The position numbers were made by a program, and so were the translations under genes. Of a stretch of 64,000 nucleotides of DNA, positions 24,701 through 38,028 are shown piece by piece. Numbering within the stretch: position 1 is the first letter of the stretch; each line of letters starts with the position of its first letter. Source of the DNA: Symbiodinium natans (taxonomy: Eukaryota > Sar > Dinophyceae > Suessiales > Symbiodiniaceae); NCBI GenBank assembly GCA_905221605.1, contig CAJNDS010000166.1, positions 87,001-151,000 of the forward strand, in the 5' to 3' direction. The notes below the pieces were generated by a model. It was given only the letters and a program-made list of their open reading frames with translations, ran no database searches and was not told the origin of the DNA.

Positions 24701-27700
24701 GCCTCTCCACAAGGATCTTCTTCTGCGAACTGCGTAGTAGGACGAGGCCGGTTTACGCAAAGCTGCGGGGGCAATGCCTAAGCCTAACCTAAGCACTGCC
24801 TAGGCCTAAGCCAAGGCGAGCGACTGGGAGCTGCCCACGTCCCACGGTGTGGACTGGGTGGCCGGCACTCACTCCAACACATATCGCACATGGAACATAC
24901 CCGCCAGCTATGCCGAGCAGACTGTGGGGCCGCAGTTTTTGCGGCACCGTAGGATCACCTGCTCAACCTGCGCGCCTGGGATGCGTGCATAGCACGCGGA
25001 ACTTGTCGAGTGGCACGGCCAAGGCGCGCCAAGGAACGCAGCGGGCGTGCCTGCTGTGCTGGAGGCCTTGCGCTGAAAGACTCGTGAAATTCTTTGGAGC
25101 CTTCGCCGGCTTTCGAAGCTGGCGGTAGCAGACATTCGGCTCGCGAGGCTTGCGGTCCACTGGCAAGCCGCAACCACGAGGCCCGCTTCCCCCGTAGCAC
25201 CTGCGTGACGCGATGCTGATGGTGCGATTGATGCGGTGCCGCGATGGGACTTTTCAGCATCAGCTTGGCTCAGCGCCCGGGCGAATAACCAGGTCGCCAA
25301 GCCCGCGTGTCAGCAAATGGACACGTCCGTCTGCGGCAGGGCCAGCCGAGTGCCGCCTCCGGCACCATGCAGAAAGGTGCAGGAACAAGCCCGGAGAAGC
25401 GCACGTGCTCGGAAGCCTCTGCTTTCGGGCCTTTTGGGTCGCAGATGTCGAAAGTTGCGAGATTCTCTGGCATGGTCTACACAGTGCCTGGATTGCGGGA
25501 GCCTTCTTGCCGAGGCTCACACACAAAGATTCCACCGAACTCACAGGCCCGGCTTGCACGCGGGCAAGAAGCCCACGGAGCTGCCAGCAGCCAGATCACT
25601 CCGATCAGTGGCACATCGAGGCAGTGCCAAGGCTTCGTTTGGTGGGACTTGAGCGGTCACTTGGCCATCGCCAGTGAGCGTGAGTCGAAGCTCTGTAGGG
25701 GGCTGCTACGGTCCCAAGCACATGCCCTGTCCAGGCACACGGCAAAGGCATTCAGAGGGCTGCCACATTTGACAACATGAAAGCATCTCACGGAATCTCA
25801 CGTGCGACTCATGTCGGAGTCGCACGGCAAGTCGAGCTCGCAACTCCGCGCCACCGGGGGCATCGGCAGCGCCTCGTAGCCGCAGGCTCCACGGACCTCA
25901 TGCTGGCAGCAAGGACCTTCTAACGATGTCGGAGTGCGCAGCCGGCTCACAGCTGACGCCTCCTGGTGCAGCCATGATTGTTGGTGCACAAAGTATCCGC
26001 AAACTGCTGCGTCCAAACTGAGCCCTATGGTTGATGCAGGAAAAAGGTCGTGCCTGATGCTTTGAATGGCGGCAGAACGCAAACCCTGCGAGCCTCGGCT
26101 CCACTCACAGAAGCTTCGTGGGCTGGCAACAAAAGATGCACCAGCCCCACCGAACAACGCAAGCACGCGCGCAGCTGCAGACCCTGCAGCTGCTGATGCG
26201 ACGTAGGCTCGGGCAGGAGAATCTTGCGGAGCTTGCAGAACAACAGAGTCCTGAAGCACAAAACCAACCAAGAAACAATCACGCTGCGTCTGAGCGAGAT
26301 GTCTGCTTATGATCACACACATGGGACTGACAGCTTTGGTGAAAATGCAGGTGAAACGGCTTCGCTGCAGATTCACAAAGCCTGGGGCCTGGAGCACTTC
26401 TCCCAGAAACACAGATCTTCAGTCTAGAGTCAGTGGCTAGGGTGGCACAGAGCCATCGAGTGACGGGAGCTGCTTGGCGGAATTGAGTAGTAACAGAGTA
26501 TCCGAAGCATCAAGAGAATCGACTGCCACCAGGGAATGTCTTGTCGGTGATGAGACTGATCCCCGTGCACGCACCTAGCAGCATGTGCACCGACTCAAAG
26601 CCCAAGCGCTTGCGAGGCGCTTGCCAGGTCGCGCCTGCCTGTAAGCTTGTTTACATGGTTTGGCTCTGACTCTGAAGGCAGGGCGCGTGCATTTGACCAG
26701 AGGCCTTCTCTGGAGGCTGGGGCAGTAGGGGGGAGAGGCGAGGCTGAAGGCCAGAAGGGAAGCCGGCGAAGAGACAGAACGTCCAACATGAACCATCCCA
26801 CTCGGCCTGCACAGCCCATATAGCCTGTGCGCGACAAGCCATGCCTCTTTGCACTTGGGATTTAACTTAACGATAGCTTAGGGTTAACTGGTCTATAGCA
26901 GCCCAAAGACTAATTGACATCGGCCGTGCCAGCGATTCTCGTCGCAAGCGGGCTGTAATGGTGACGAGCAACCCTACCACGATAGCATCTCCTAACCTTG
27001 ATAGCAAATCCCAAGGTTCGTGGGCAAGAGTTTAAGTATTCAACCCAACGGCTCGAAGCTTTGAACGGTTTCTTTGGAAGAACTCTGGCGGATTTTCGGT
27101 TTTTGAAACTTTGCATTGCCTCCCCTAACTCTTCCACATTTTGGCCGAAGGGTTGGCCTTCTTTTTGATTATTGTTCCTCCTTTCGATCGAGGGGCCCTT
27201 AAAGGTTTTGTCACCGACCGCGGGCTACCTACCCTCCGGACAACCCATAAGCACAAAGCACAATGCTGACCAGCGGCCAGCTATCGGATCTGCCAGGCCA
27301 TTGATCATGGACCATGTCTTCAAGACAGGCTTCCCGGTACCCTGACGAGCTGTGGGGGTTGCGACTCGTTCCCATTCTGGGTGGACCACTGGGAGGCTCG
27401 TGAAAGGCTGAAAGAAGCGCACGCCGCTCTCTTGCCTGTTTGCCTCGTCCGGTTCCGTTACGTTGCCTTCCACGTTACTTTGTGGACTCTGTTATGGGAC
27501 TTTTCCGCTTTCTTCCACAGGCCGCTGCAAGACACCGCCGATGGACAGAAGCCGGAAGCAGAAAGCTTTCCATGTCGCAAGACCGCATGGTCCGTGCATA
27601 GAGTCCCACCCACGCCGCCGGCCCTAGCGCAGCTTCGGCAGCTTCGGCAGTTTCATGCTCCATGTGAGCTGCGGTGCAGACCCGTCGCAATCCTCCCATC

Positions 27701-30700
27701 TGCTGGCTCCTTGCCGACTGTCCTCGGACGTACGGCACAGGTACGCTCTGTGAAGGTTCGCGCTGTGCGTCACTTCCGTTCAGTACATGTTGAGCACGTG
27801 GCATGGGCAGCTGCCAGGAGCGCGCGGAAGGAGGCGCCAGATTTAACTGCGTTTTGGCCTTCGTCTTTTTCTTCGTCTTCTTCGAGCCCTCTCATCTTTC
27901 GGCTACGGTATCACTCCAAGCAACCCGAGTCCTCCACCCCCCTTGATCCGGTTGTTCCAGATGAGTGCCCGGAAAGACTCGAAACCCTCAACGGCTCGCA
28001 AGCCAGGCCATGTGAGCATCTCCATGAGCCCGAGGTACCCTCAGCACCCGTCTGGCTAGCTTCAGGCTGGTCTTTAGATGTGTGGTCGCGGGGGAAATTT
28101 CGAGAAGTGAGCCTGGCAAGGTCTCATCCACAGATCACTTTGAGTCTACGGAGTTGCCAGGCAAGAGATCTGCCTTGGATTTCACAGACAAGGTCCCGAT
28201 GACTGGAGAATTGCCGGGAGGGCTTCCCTTTAGCCCAGGGCGAATCGCTACTGCTAGAAAAGAGCTTCCCGACAGCACGGCGCGCGAAGGGGATCGCCGG
28301 GCGTCTGGCCTTCCAGGAGCCGCAGAACATTGCCGTGGGATGAAGACTGCAGCTCCAAGAGCAATAGTAGCTCGTCTCACGACATCAGTGGACTCCTCGA
28401 ATTATAGGCGGCCGCCTATTTCGGGGAGTATGGGGAGGGGACCACTCTACTTGGGAGGCGTGCTAAGGCACCACGTGCGAAAAGGCGCGACCCGGGCGTG
28501 CAGCTCAGGCGAGCGCATGTGCCGACTTTCAGGCCGAAAGTTGATGGAGATTTTAGCAAGTAGTTGAGATTCTTGTAGAGCTGGCATCGTATGGCGCTGC
28601 TTCAGGTTCCCACCAAAAGTACCCACGCACGGATTCGAGCAAGTTCAGCCTCCCACCTTCGAATGGAATGCAGGCGCCGTAGCAGCGAAGGCCTATCAGC
28701 GACTGCCAAAACCGGGTGGCGGTGCTGATGGACGCACAATGAGGGGCGTCACTTTTCAAGTGTTCCCATAGAATTATAGGTCCAGGTTTTAGAGGCTTTT
28801 TTGCATCAGTTATCCACGCTTCATGTCTGAAGCTGTCGCTTCGGGAAAAAGTCAGGTTATCGCCCACCACAACGTTTCATGAACTTAGGGGTGTCGCTCT
28901 TCAGGTGTGCCCATCGCTTTACAGGGCTTTGGGCATTCGTGTCCATGGCTTACGTGAATGGCTATAAGGGGTTCTGGCACTGCTTATATCGTTGCCGACC
29001 GCAGAAGGCAGATCAGACGATAAAGATCCATCAGCGCACGGCTCAAGTTCTCCACCGAGCGGCAGGCGCCCAGGTACTCAAGCAGACACTCTCAGAATGG
29101 CGCGCCAGGGCCCGAGCAGGGAAGCGGCCGCGATCTTGCGTGCCTGCACAGCTGAAGACCCCACGGAACGGGTGCTGCAAAAGCAGAGGGCGGAGCAAAC
29201 ACAAGCTGAACAACGGATGCGCACAGCTGAACGTTGGCAGCTCGTGGCGAAACCAAGCCCCGGTCTCCCACTGGCAAGAGGAGCCGAAACTTGAAAGAGG
29301 GTGTCCGAGACCGCCTGCTTGAGAACTCTGCAGCAAACTTGAGCCATGCAAGCCATGCGAGTTTCGTCCTTCCCTGCGGATCCTGCGGCAGCTTCGAGTC
29401 AACTCCCAGGTCTTGCAGAGGCAGAAACCAGAACAGACCTGGGCCTGCATTAGGACACATGCCTCACTGGACTCATGGCCTGGCCAGAACGTGGTTGGAA
29501 GGACCGCACCGTGCAAGCACTTCATTCCTTTCTTTGCGTGCGCTTGGCACACCCAGCGACTCAGAAACGAAGCCGAACACGTGTCTAGCTGCATGCACTC
29601 TACGGCTCCCAGCGCAACTCAGGATTGGAAGAGCACCCCTGACTACACAAGAGCAACCAAGCGCATCAGCTGCGCTGAGAGCGGTGCGAATCCTAGCTAC
29701 CGATACAGGCCGACACTCCCGCGCTGCAATGCGCGATGAGATGGGCACAGGGAAAAACCACGTTGGGAGAAAACCCGGTGCAGCGGGAACAGTGCGAAGT
29801 GGCACGCCGACGTGGCTTAGGAACCCCATCCAGGAAGGCCGGCAGAAGGTCTGTGCCACTTTTCGAAGCTCTGGCAGTGCGCACGGCGGCTATTAAGAGT
29901 CAGACCACCTGCTGCAAACTGGCAAAAAAAATCGGAGAATCGACGCCTCGCAGCGATGGGCATCGCTCATCAACGATCTTCACACCTTTGAAAGCAGGGG
30001 GCGGGCCACTTGCAGAAGCAAAAGCACGGGAACGCAGCCGCGCCATCGCGGCACACTTAGGTTCTGTGTGAATGATGCTGGTGCGCTCGGGGGCTGCTCT
30101 GAGCCTCACCGTCCCTTGACATCGCATAGCATGCTGTCACTGGCCTCACTGGCCTCTCACGACATCCAGCGAGCGGGGGATGTGAGGGGGGGACGTTCGG
30201 ACCTGCCCTCCCCCGACCCAACCCGAAAGGCCCACAACAAACTTTTCCGCAAACGCAGCGTACTCCATGCTCCTGCTATGCACGGGGAGAAGGCAGCATG
30301 ACAGGTATCCTGTCGGAGGCAGGATGATCGGTTCGAGCACAACCGAAACGCATTGTGTTGCGGGGTGCTGAGGTGCATGGGTTGCTTGGGGTCCGGGGAG
30401 GAGAGGAGCAGTCACCCCGAAACGGAGTCTAAGATGAGATGCAACCCAAAGCAGCGAGCACCCTGCCTGCTGAGGTCCCGCCATCCCAAGGGACCCCCGC
30501 TCTTGAAAAGCACCGAGAAAGCACCGAGACACTGCCCAGGCGGCAGGTCCCCCATCCAAGCTGCAGCGCTTGAAGAGGGACCCACACGCCGTTGGCCTCA
30601 TTCTTTTTAGCCCAGCACGCTTTGAAGCTCACGTCGGGATGGCTGAGGAGAAAGAACACTACAGGCCTGAGTCTTTTTCGCGCATCGCTCGTGAGCGTTC

Positions 30701-31406
30701 TTGACCGGAAGGGCGGGCCACCATGCAAAAGCAATCGCGGGCACGCAGCCACGTGATTGCGGCACTCAGCATGTTTTGTCCCTTGCGGACGGCATGTTGG
30801 CCTCACTGATGTTCATCTTTCGTCCAAGTGGGAGGGTTCTTCAAGAAGCTCCTTACAGCTTCCCAACTTTCCTCAGCCCCGCGAGCTCAAGGTGCAACTC
30901 AGGTGGGACAGGAGCCAGGGACCAACCTCGAGAGGAGGGACGGACAGTCACACCGATGTAGGATAATGTAGGCGGGTGCGGACTGCTTACTCTAGGTGTC
31001 GGGTGTTGTGCAGGGGGATGGACTTGACTCGCGGCGAACAGAGGTACTGAGACCCGCTTCAATGAATATGCGTGAGCAACCTGCACCCTCCATCGGCCAC
31101 CCACGGACAGTGCAAGCAGCCCTTGAATCCTCAGCTCCCGACAGCGCAAGCACACATGGCACTTCACTCGTCGTTCCGCGCATGCAACCTGCTGTGCAAC
31201 AAATTGGCGAATGAGTCAGGAAGCAAGGGCACGTGCTTCTCGCGGGCCACTACAAGCCCATCTAAGTTGAGACTGGTCCAGCATGTAGAGGCGTTCGCCA
31301 AAGGGCGCGCGGCTTTAAGGGCTGTCCACAAGAGGTCACCGTATCACCTGCTTAGGGCCGCTAGGGCCTCTCATGGCCTCTTAGACAGCTCCAAATGACC
31401 CTGAAG

Positions 31407-31971
31407 ATGCGCCTATCCAAGCTTTCGTCCGATCCCTTCTGGAACAGATAGGACCTAGGATTGTAGCAGGGTTCCTGGGTTGGCTGGCGGTGCAACGGTG
31501 AGCAGATGGCGCATGGAGCAATGGTTGTTGTTGGAGACCGATACAGGCCTTCAATTCCAATGCTGCAAAACCTTTTTTTCTTCCAGTAAGACTGCTGGAC
31601 AAGACATGTTTCGCGCAAGTTGTGCTAAGTTTTATTCCCCTAGGATACCTCTCACGGACGGAGCTTTGCCCCGGTCGATGCCGGCGGAGAAATGCCTCGA
31701 GGGGCAGCATGGCCCTCGTGACAGCTTGCCCTTCATATAGGTTTCTTGTACAGAGTCTGCCGTTACGCCGCGAAGACGAGTCCTTGTGTTGAGCTCGCAG
31801 TTGGAAGGGGATGATCGCGCAGAGATAGCGCAGTGACGATACAGAGACCATGCCTGCCTGTGCATGATCTGAGAGCTTGGCGAAGCCGCAGCAGCAGTGG
31901 CGCTGCTTGAGCTGGCTCGAGCTACAGGGTCATCGGAGATATCTAAGTTGGCCATGAGAGGCCCTAGCAGC
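31407..31971 (-). repeat. inverted segment within copy 2
   Basis: Read on the minus strand this segment aligns with about 50130-50690 of copy 3 and with parts of 14400-15200 of copy 1: the CGCTATCTCTGCGCG box, the CAACACAAGGACTC box and the CCTAGGTCCTATCTGTTC box follow in the same order. Both other copies carry it in plus orientation, so copy 2 is derived. A ~54-bp piece (31353-31406, containing TAGGGCCTCTCATGGCC) is repeated inverted at 31918-31971, flanking the inversion. Confidence 0.8.
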
Positions 31972-31984
31972 CCACCCCGACGCC

Positions 31985-32405
31985 CCACTTTGCATGGGGG
32001 GGGGCCTCGATTTTAAATTTCCGGGTTCCCCGAACCACCCGAAAAAATGCAAAACGAAGGGGGGGGCTAACCACAAGAGGAAGGATGAAATCAGTGTTGA
32101 ATCCAAGGTGGTCACTTTCTTCACTCCCCCTACACTCCCCCTACACTCTCCCTGCACTCTCCCTGCACTCTCCCTGCTCTCAGTCTGCTCTCAGTCTGCT
32201 CTCCCCACTCTCTCTCGGCTGAATATGAATGGCTTCAGGTCAGGTGCCGTGTTTTCTTTGTTTCTTCAGATGCTTGGAAACCAAGCCAGAAATGTAAAAT
32301 GAATGGCCCTCGAAACTATCTTCGGGGGCCCCGGGCCCAAAAAAGATAATGTCACAGACTAAGTATGGGGGGGGTCCATTGTGCATTATTAGGCGTGGGC
32401 CTAGC
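31985..32405. other. copy-2-specific insertion
   Basis: No counterpart in copies 1 and 3. Contains two short G runs (about 31997-32005 and 32060-32067) and a degenerate CTACACTCCCC / CTGCACTCTCC pyrimidine tandem repeat at about 32125-32215. No gene recognised. Confidence 0.6.
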
Positions 32406-33852
32406 AGCCCTAAGCAGGAACCGGCGCTGCCAGCTTCGCGTTGGTGGTGGCCGGGGGGTCCACAGGCCAGGCAGAAAACCTTATCGTGAACGCGGCGGCA
32501 TGCATTACCGGCCCTCATTTCAATGCTGCCTCGCGCCATGCAGGCCAAGAAGTCAGACAAGTCAGCCTTCTTTCTCGGGGGCCCTCCAGAAACTGTCGCG
32601 GATTCATCGCAGGACTTTTGTCGCTCGTTGGCGGAGCAACGCGCGTGAGAAGCTGCTGACACAGCAGCCTATGGACTAAAGGGGCATCTCCACGGGACTG
32701 AGAGTGGACCTTGCACAGGCCTTGCTGGACAAGAGAAGGCACAAGAAACGCCACGGGCCCAAAATTCGGCCTCGGGTGTGACGAGGGCCTGGAATTGGCC
32801 CAGGCCCCCCGTTTGTAGTCGAAAAGGTGGGTCTGGGCCACGAGAAAGCGCCCCTCTTGCGGAAATTCTTCTCTAGGGCTGGTGCTAGACCATGGCAAGT
32901 GCTATCGGGGATCTTCCTTTCAGACCTGGAGATGAAAGGCAAAGAACGTGCCGGCTTCTATTGCCGCTCACGCCGACCGCCGAACAGTGAGCAGTCTCAC
33001 CGAAAGCGGAGAGCCCCGCATCCCTCAGGCATGAACAGTACGGCCAGAACCCCCATGAATTCAACATCTTCCCTGTCGGTGGACCTTGGACATTCTGGCC
33101 CGCGGGCTTGCCGACGTCTGCAGACCGTGCTGACACACAGCGCCACGTCACGCGATCCTTCGCCAGGGGCCGTGCCAATGAACGGGAGACGAGCCGTCGG
33201 GTGCAAAGCTCGGCGACGCTGGCGATGGGAGGAAGCAAGCACAAGCACATGTCTGACAAGCATTTGCATCGCAGTCTCTCAAGCCCGTTTCAATCTCTGT
33301 GACGTCAAGGGCATGCAAGTCATGGCATTTTTGCATGCTTGTGCCCGCCCATGCGCCGACTGGCGCACGGCGCACAGCTAAAAAAAACAAGGCGGCGGAG
33401 CAGATTCACCGATTGTGACAGGGGAAAGTGCCGCATCCCTCAAGCATGAACGGCGCAGCCTTGAACCCCACGAATTGAATATCTTCAGACACTGTCGGCG
33501 GACCTGCTTGTGGGAAAGTTGCAGCAGGTATGCTCGCTCTCCAACTTGCGTGTTGCATCTTGCGCTGACCAGCCCAAGGGCTGCAGGCCCGTGCGAGCAG
33601 CGCCCTGGAACTGCGGACATTCTGGCGTGCGGGCTTGCCAACATCTGCCGACCGTGCGGAAGGGCCGTGCGCCTTTTCAGGCAAGTTGCGGCAAGTACCT
33701 TAAACACCTCTTGCGAAAGTTCTTATCTGTCGTTGAAAAACACGGAATTCGCGCAGCCTCCGAATATGTTGACAATCGAACTTGTTGTGGTGATTTAGTG
33801 AGCTAACCCAAAAACTGCACCACATTGATAAAAGTGGTGCTAAACCATGGCA

Positions 33853-34555
33853 AATGGAAAATATAGTGGCGGGTGTCCGACTAAAATTGCCCCAGTAGTA
33901 CTGTGATGTATGCCCAAACTATATGCCACACCCACACTTCTGAGGGCGGTGCGAGAACAGAAAAGGCAGATGGAAAGCGCCGGAGCAGCTTGCGGGATCA
34001 CCCCTCCGGCAGGTTTTCTGGGCGTGGGAATGCCTAACACTACTGACCTGGGGTCCACTGTTTTCAGGATACTTGGGAAATGGGGGGTTGTGACGACAAG
34101 CGGGGTCAGGCAGGGATTTATCTAGATAAATCCCGACGGGCCTGAGGGTAATGTCGTCTTTTTTCGTTGTTGGCCTGAGGCCGCTGGCATGTCCTATTTG
34201 GATATGTTCGGATCAAATCCACGCTGTCATCGGGGGACAAGTCGGAGAGCACATTAATGGGATAAAACCCCAGGGATCGACCCCTGCCAATGACCGGTCT
34301 TCTTTTTGACTCCACACCCCAGCTGTCAAGAATGTCAAACTTGAGCCGGATAAATTCCCGGGCTCGACCTTCAATGCAAACTGTTGTTGTCAGACAAATC
34401 ATACCACGATGATCCTCAGTCTCTAACCCCGCGCGGGCTAGATAAATCCCCAGCAGGTCATGACAGAAACACTCTGGATAAAACCCCGGCTCAGGATAAA
34501 TCTTCCTGCCTGAGCCCCCCCGTTTAATCTTGGGTGTAACAACCCCCTTTTTAAA
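33853..34555. other. copy-2-specific block with palindrome and repeated GATAAA boxes
   Basis: Similarity to copies 1 and 3 stops at the CTAAACCRTGGCAA box. The block has a perfect 22-bp palindrome at 34113-34134 (centre TCTAGA, arms GGGATTTA/TAAATCCC) and six GATAAA boxes at 34125, 34261, 34349, 34441, 34477 and 34495, most followed by a CCC run. A minus-strand ORF of 262 codons crosses it (34118-34906) but mixes unique and repeat sequence and has no recognisable domain. Confidence 0.6.
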
Positions 34556-35170
34556 AAGGGTGTTCAGGCACAAGTGTGAGAAGGCGAAACACTGCCTTGG
34601 CGCGCGGCATTCTGACAAGGCGCTCAATGTGGCAAAAGGCACAACACTGAATGGCAAACCCCAAGTGCGCCCAGGTTCGAGGCAAGCAGTCAGGAATGCG
34701 AAGTTTTGTGCGTGCCTGCATGTTCCTGTGGCCTGGGCAACGGACATCCCGCCAATGCAAGCGGATGGGGACTCTTTACTAAGTGTCGGGCGTTTTGCGG
34801 AGGGACGGATTTGATCCCCGGCGATCAGTGCGACCGAGACCCTCTTCCACGAATCTGTGTCAGCAACCCAACCTTCAATTCTGGCCTCCGCATGTCCAAC
34901 CTGCACCTCTCAACCCGGCCTCCCGGGGCTCCGAAGGCACCAACTCGCGACGGCGCAAGCACACATGTGCACACATGACCCTTCACTCCTCCGTGTGTGC
35001 ATCCGGCTTGCTACGACACAAATAAATTGGCGAAGGAGTCAGATAGGAAGGGCACGTGCTTTCGGCGCCCCACAACAAGCCCTAAGTTGAGTCCCCCAGC
35101 TTCGAAGGGCACGCGGGCTTTGCTACGCCTTGGGCTGGGGCACGTCTTAGTGCATAGCAGTACCGGCATC
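34556..35170 (+). repeat. relocated submodule in copy 2
   Basis: This piece (AAACACYGCCTTGGCRCGCGGC box through the AAATTGGCGAANGAGTCAG box) matches copy 1 at about 13900-14350 and copy 3 at about 47200-47700, where it lies at a different place in the unit. A diverged relative also remains at 30930-31320 in copy 2. It has therefore been duplicated and moved during evolution of the array. Confidence 0.6.
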
Positions 35171-38009
35171 GAGGGCACGTGAAAACATGCTCTGGCTTCT
35201 GGACCCCAATTTCAGAGAGAAGTACAACATAAATCCTCCAGTCGAAGAACGGCCGGCAAGGTGGGCATTTGAATGCCTAGCGAACCCCGGGTATCTGGCC
35301 CCCGTTAGGCAATATCTGGAAGGGGTGTTCTTGCGGGTCTGGGTTCTGAAACGTGCCGCCGGATCGGGTAGTTGATTTGCTTAATGTGCGTCTTGGGTGA
35401 AGCTCTATTTGTGCTGGTTTGCAGCAATGAGGTTGCTATACATGTAACTTCACGGACCAATGAAAGGGTATCTTTTCGTGGCGGTGCCAATCATTTGCGT
35501 TTACTGCATGGGCTTGACATGCAGAACCCTTTGCCCTAAGCTAGATACGGAACCACACAAAAATGATTGGTAAAACCGTCGATGTTTAGAATGATTCTGA
35601 CATTGACGTGATGTCATGCTCAATCGCAGCTTGACACCATGTAAAGTTGTGTTCTTTTGCCTGCTCCTCCAAGAGGCTGCCTAGCGGCATGCGGGACTTA
35701 CTGACTTCGCGGAACCACGTGCAGCCTTGCGCGAGCTCCACATCCTGTCTTCCCCGGAGCAGCTTGCGGGTCTGGGTTCCGCACCGTCAGCACATCAACA
35801 GAGGAGCAGCACTACGGACTGCACGACTCTATCCGACAACACCGGGTCTGAGAAACCATTCAAGACTGTGAGAAAGTTGCAGTAGGTCTTGTCTGTTCGC
35901 CCTCCGACTTGCCTGGCGCATCTTGCGCTGACCAGCCTGGGAGCTGCTGGCACTGCACGTGCAGTATCACGCAATGGCACTGCGGACATTCTAGCCTGCG
36001 GGCTTTGGGCTTGCCGAGTGCCGACGCACGGCGCCGCACGATCCTGCGCAAGGGGCCGTGCGGATGAACGGACGAATAGCAGAAGGGTGCACAGCGCCGT
36101 GATGCTGGCGACGGGAGGAAGCACATGATGGGTATGCAGATCCTGCTCTTTTCTCACGCTTGCGCCTGCCCTTGCTCCGACGCAGCTCAAAAACTCTTCT
36201 TTGACTCGCGATTTGACGACCAGAACGAGCCCCCTTGACGATGGTTCGGGCGTGACGCATACGCAAAGTCAATGAACTGCCACTGCCAAGCCGTGAATGC
36301 ACACACCGTCACTGCCGCTGTAAACCCTTGCAACTGCAGCCCGTCAAATGCATGTGGCTTGGCAACAAGAGCGGATCATGCACGTGCACTCAGTCATGCC
36401 TCTGCAATACGTGAATCCTGGTGCATTCCCTGCCCGTCGCTCGCAGGGGCAGCTCTCGACAGTAGGGCTATCGTCGGAGGGGATATCAGCACCAAGCCGG
36501 CACATCAGAGCTGGCATGACTACAACGCAGGTGTTGCTTAGGAGGGCTGGAAAAGAAATCAATATGAATCAATGCCAGCTGTTTCCGCTCACAGCGAGGG
36601 CTCCAGACTGTCTGCAGTCTCGCAGGCGGTGAACACACGCAGCAAGGCAGATGCTCAAAAGCTACCATGGACAGCTTTTGGCAGGATGAAGCATTCCTCC
36701 CGCTCGGCGCACGTTCGTGCTTGCCGTAATGTACATATTGGCAATCACTCAGCAAAGGGTTGACACCCCTGGATGCCCAACATGTGCTGGCACATCCCTG
36801 CAACGACAGCCGGTGTATCTCGCAACGAGAGTCTGACAGCAGAGGTTGTGCATCCTCGGCCTCCTGGACCACGCCTTCGCGCTCCGACTTGCATGATGCA
36901 TCATCTTGCACTGACCCAGCCTGGGAGTCCTGGGAGAGCTACTGGCCCTGCTCGGGGCGCAGCTGCGGACATTCTGGCCTGGGGGCTTGCTGACGCCTGC
37001 TGACTGTGCTTCAGCACGCACAGCGCAGTGTCGCACGATCCTGCGACTGGGGGCACGCCGATGCGCAGGAGAATGGCCCTCATCCAGGGTCCACTTTGGC
37101 CCATTCTAAGCGCCCGCAACGCTTGACCGTGCAACGAGGCTTCCAACGCCGCTGCGCATTGGTGCGCTTTGGCTGCGTCTCGCATGCTTTGGCACTTGTT
37201 TTGCCACGCGAGCCGGAGCTCTTAGGTTTCTTGAGGTTCGCGTCAGCCCCGTGCATCCCAATGCCATTACTCGGCTTGAGATGCCACTATGGTTCTGCAA
37301 TTTTTTTGGGCATGGCACAACATGGAAAGTGCCGTAAATAACGAAGCGGCTGTTTGGCAACCTCCGGTGCTTTCGCACGTGCTGACGGGAGCACTACATT
37401 TACATGCTGATGACGACAGCCACTCCATAGACTCGTGCTTGCGCGGGCGGCAAGGCAGCTGGGCATTCTGGACAACAGGCGCAAGGTCTGAGATGTCGAA
37501 GACTAACCTGCCCAAAAGCCGACGTGGCTGGTCAGCTTGTTCTGATCATGGGCTCTCTCGCTCCGTTGGCTCTACAGAGTGCCAACCGCCAAATCGACAC
37601 CATTCCGCCTCCGAGCCTCCGCCTCCGCAACAGCCCCTCCCTGGAGTCCACCTGGACGCCAGGATGCTTTGCACCAACCCGAGTGGAAAGCCGCGTGGCA
37701 TCATGCCAAAGCAAGCGGGACCCCACCACGCACCATTCCACGCAATCATTCCTTAGAGTAGAGAAAACATGGAGCAAGCGTGGAAAAGTGCATGCTTGCA
37801 TCAGAGGATATGGAAACATGCTGTAGGTTGTTACTCATGGCGGTTCAATGCATCAATGCACTGATTTGTCATCTTTGCAACAACAACATCTATCATAATT
37901 TGCCCCTCGTCATACCGGCAAGATGTAATGAATCTCCACCAGCACCTTTGCTGCTGCACAACATGCAAAACCACCGTCAAGCTATAATGGGGCTCGGCAG
38001 GATTCTGTC

Positions 38010-38028
38010 GGGGGGGGGGGGGGGGGGG
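38010..38028. repeat. homopolymer G tract
   Basis: About 19 consecutive G on the plus strand. The equivalent site in copy 1 (about 19588) reads GGAGTCCCCCTTGC. Assembly length here is unreliable. Confidence 0.9.

Noticed and set aside
34118-34906. 262-codon minus-strand ORF across the copy-2-specific block
   Set aside because: It joins unique sequence with half of a relocated repeat module, and no recognisable protein feature spans the join.
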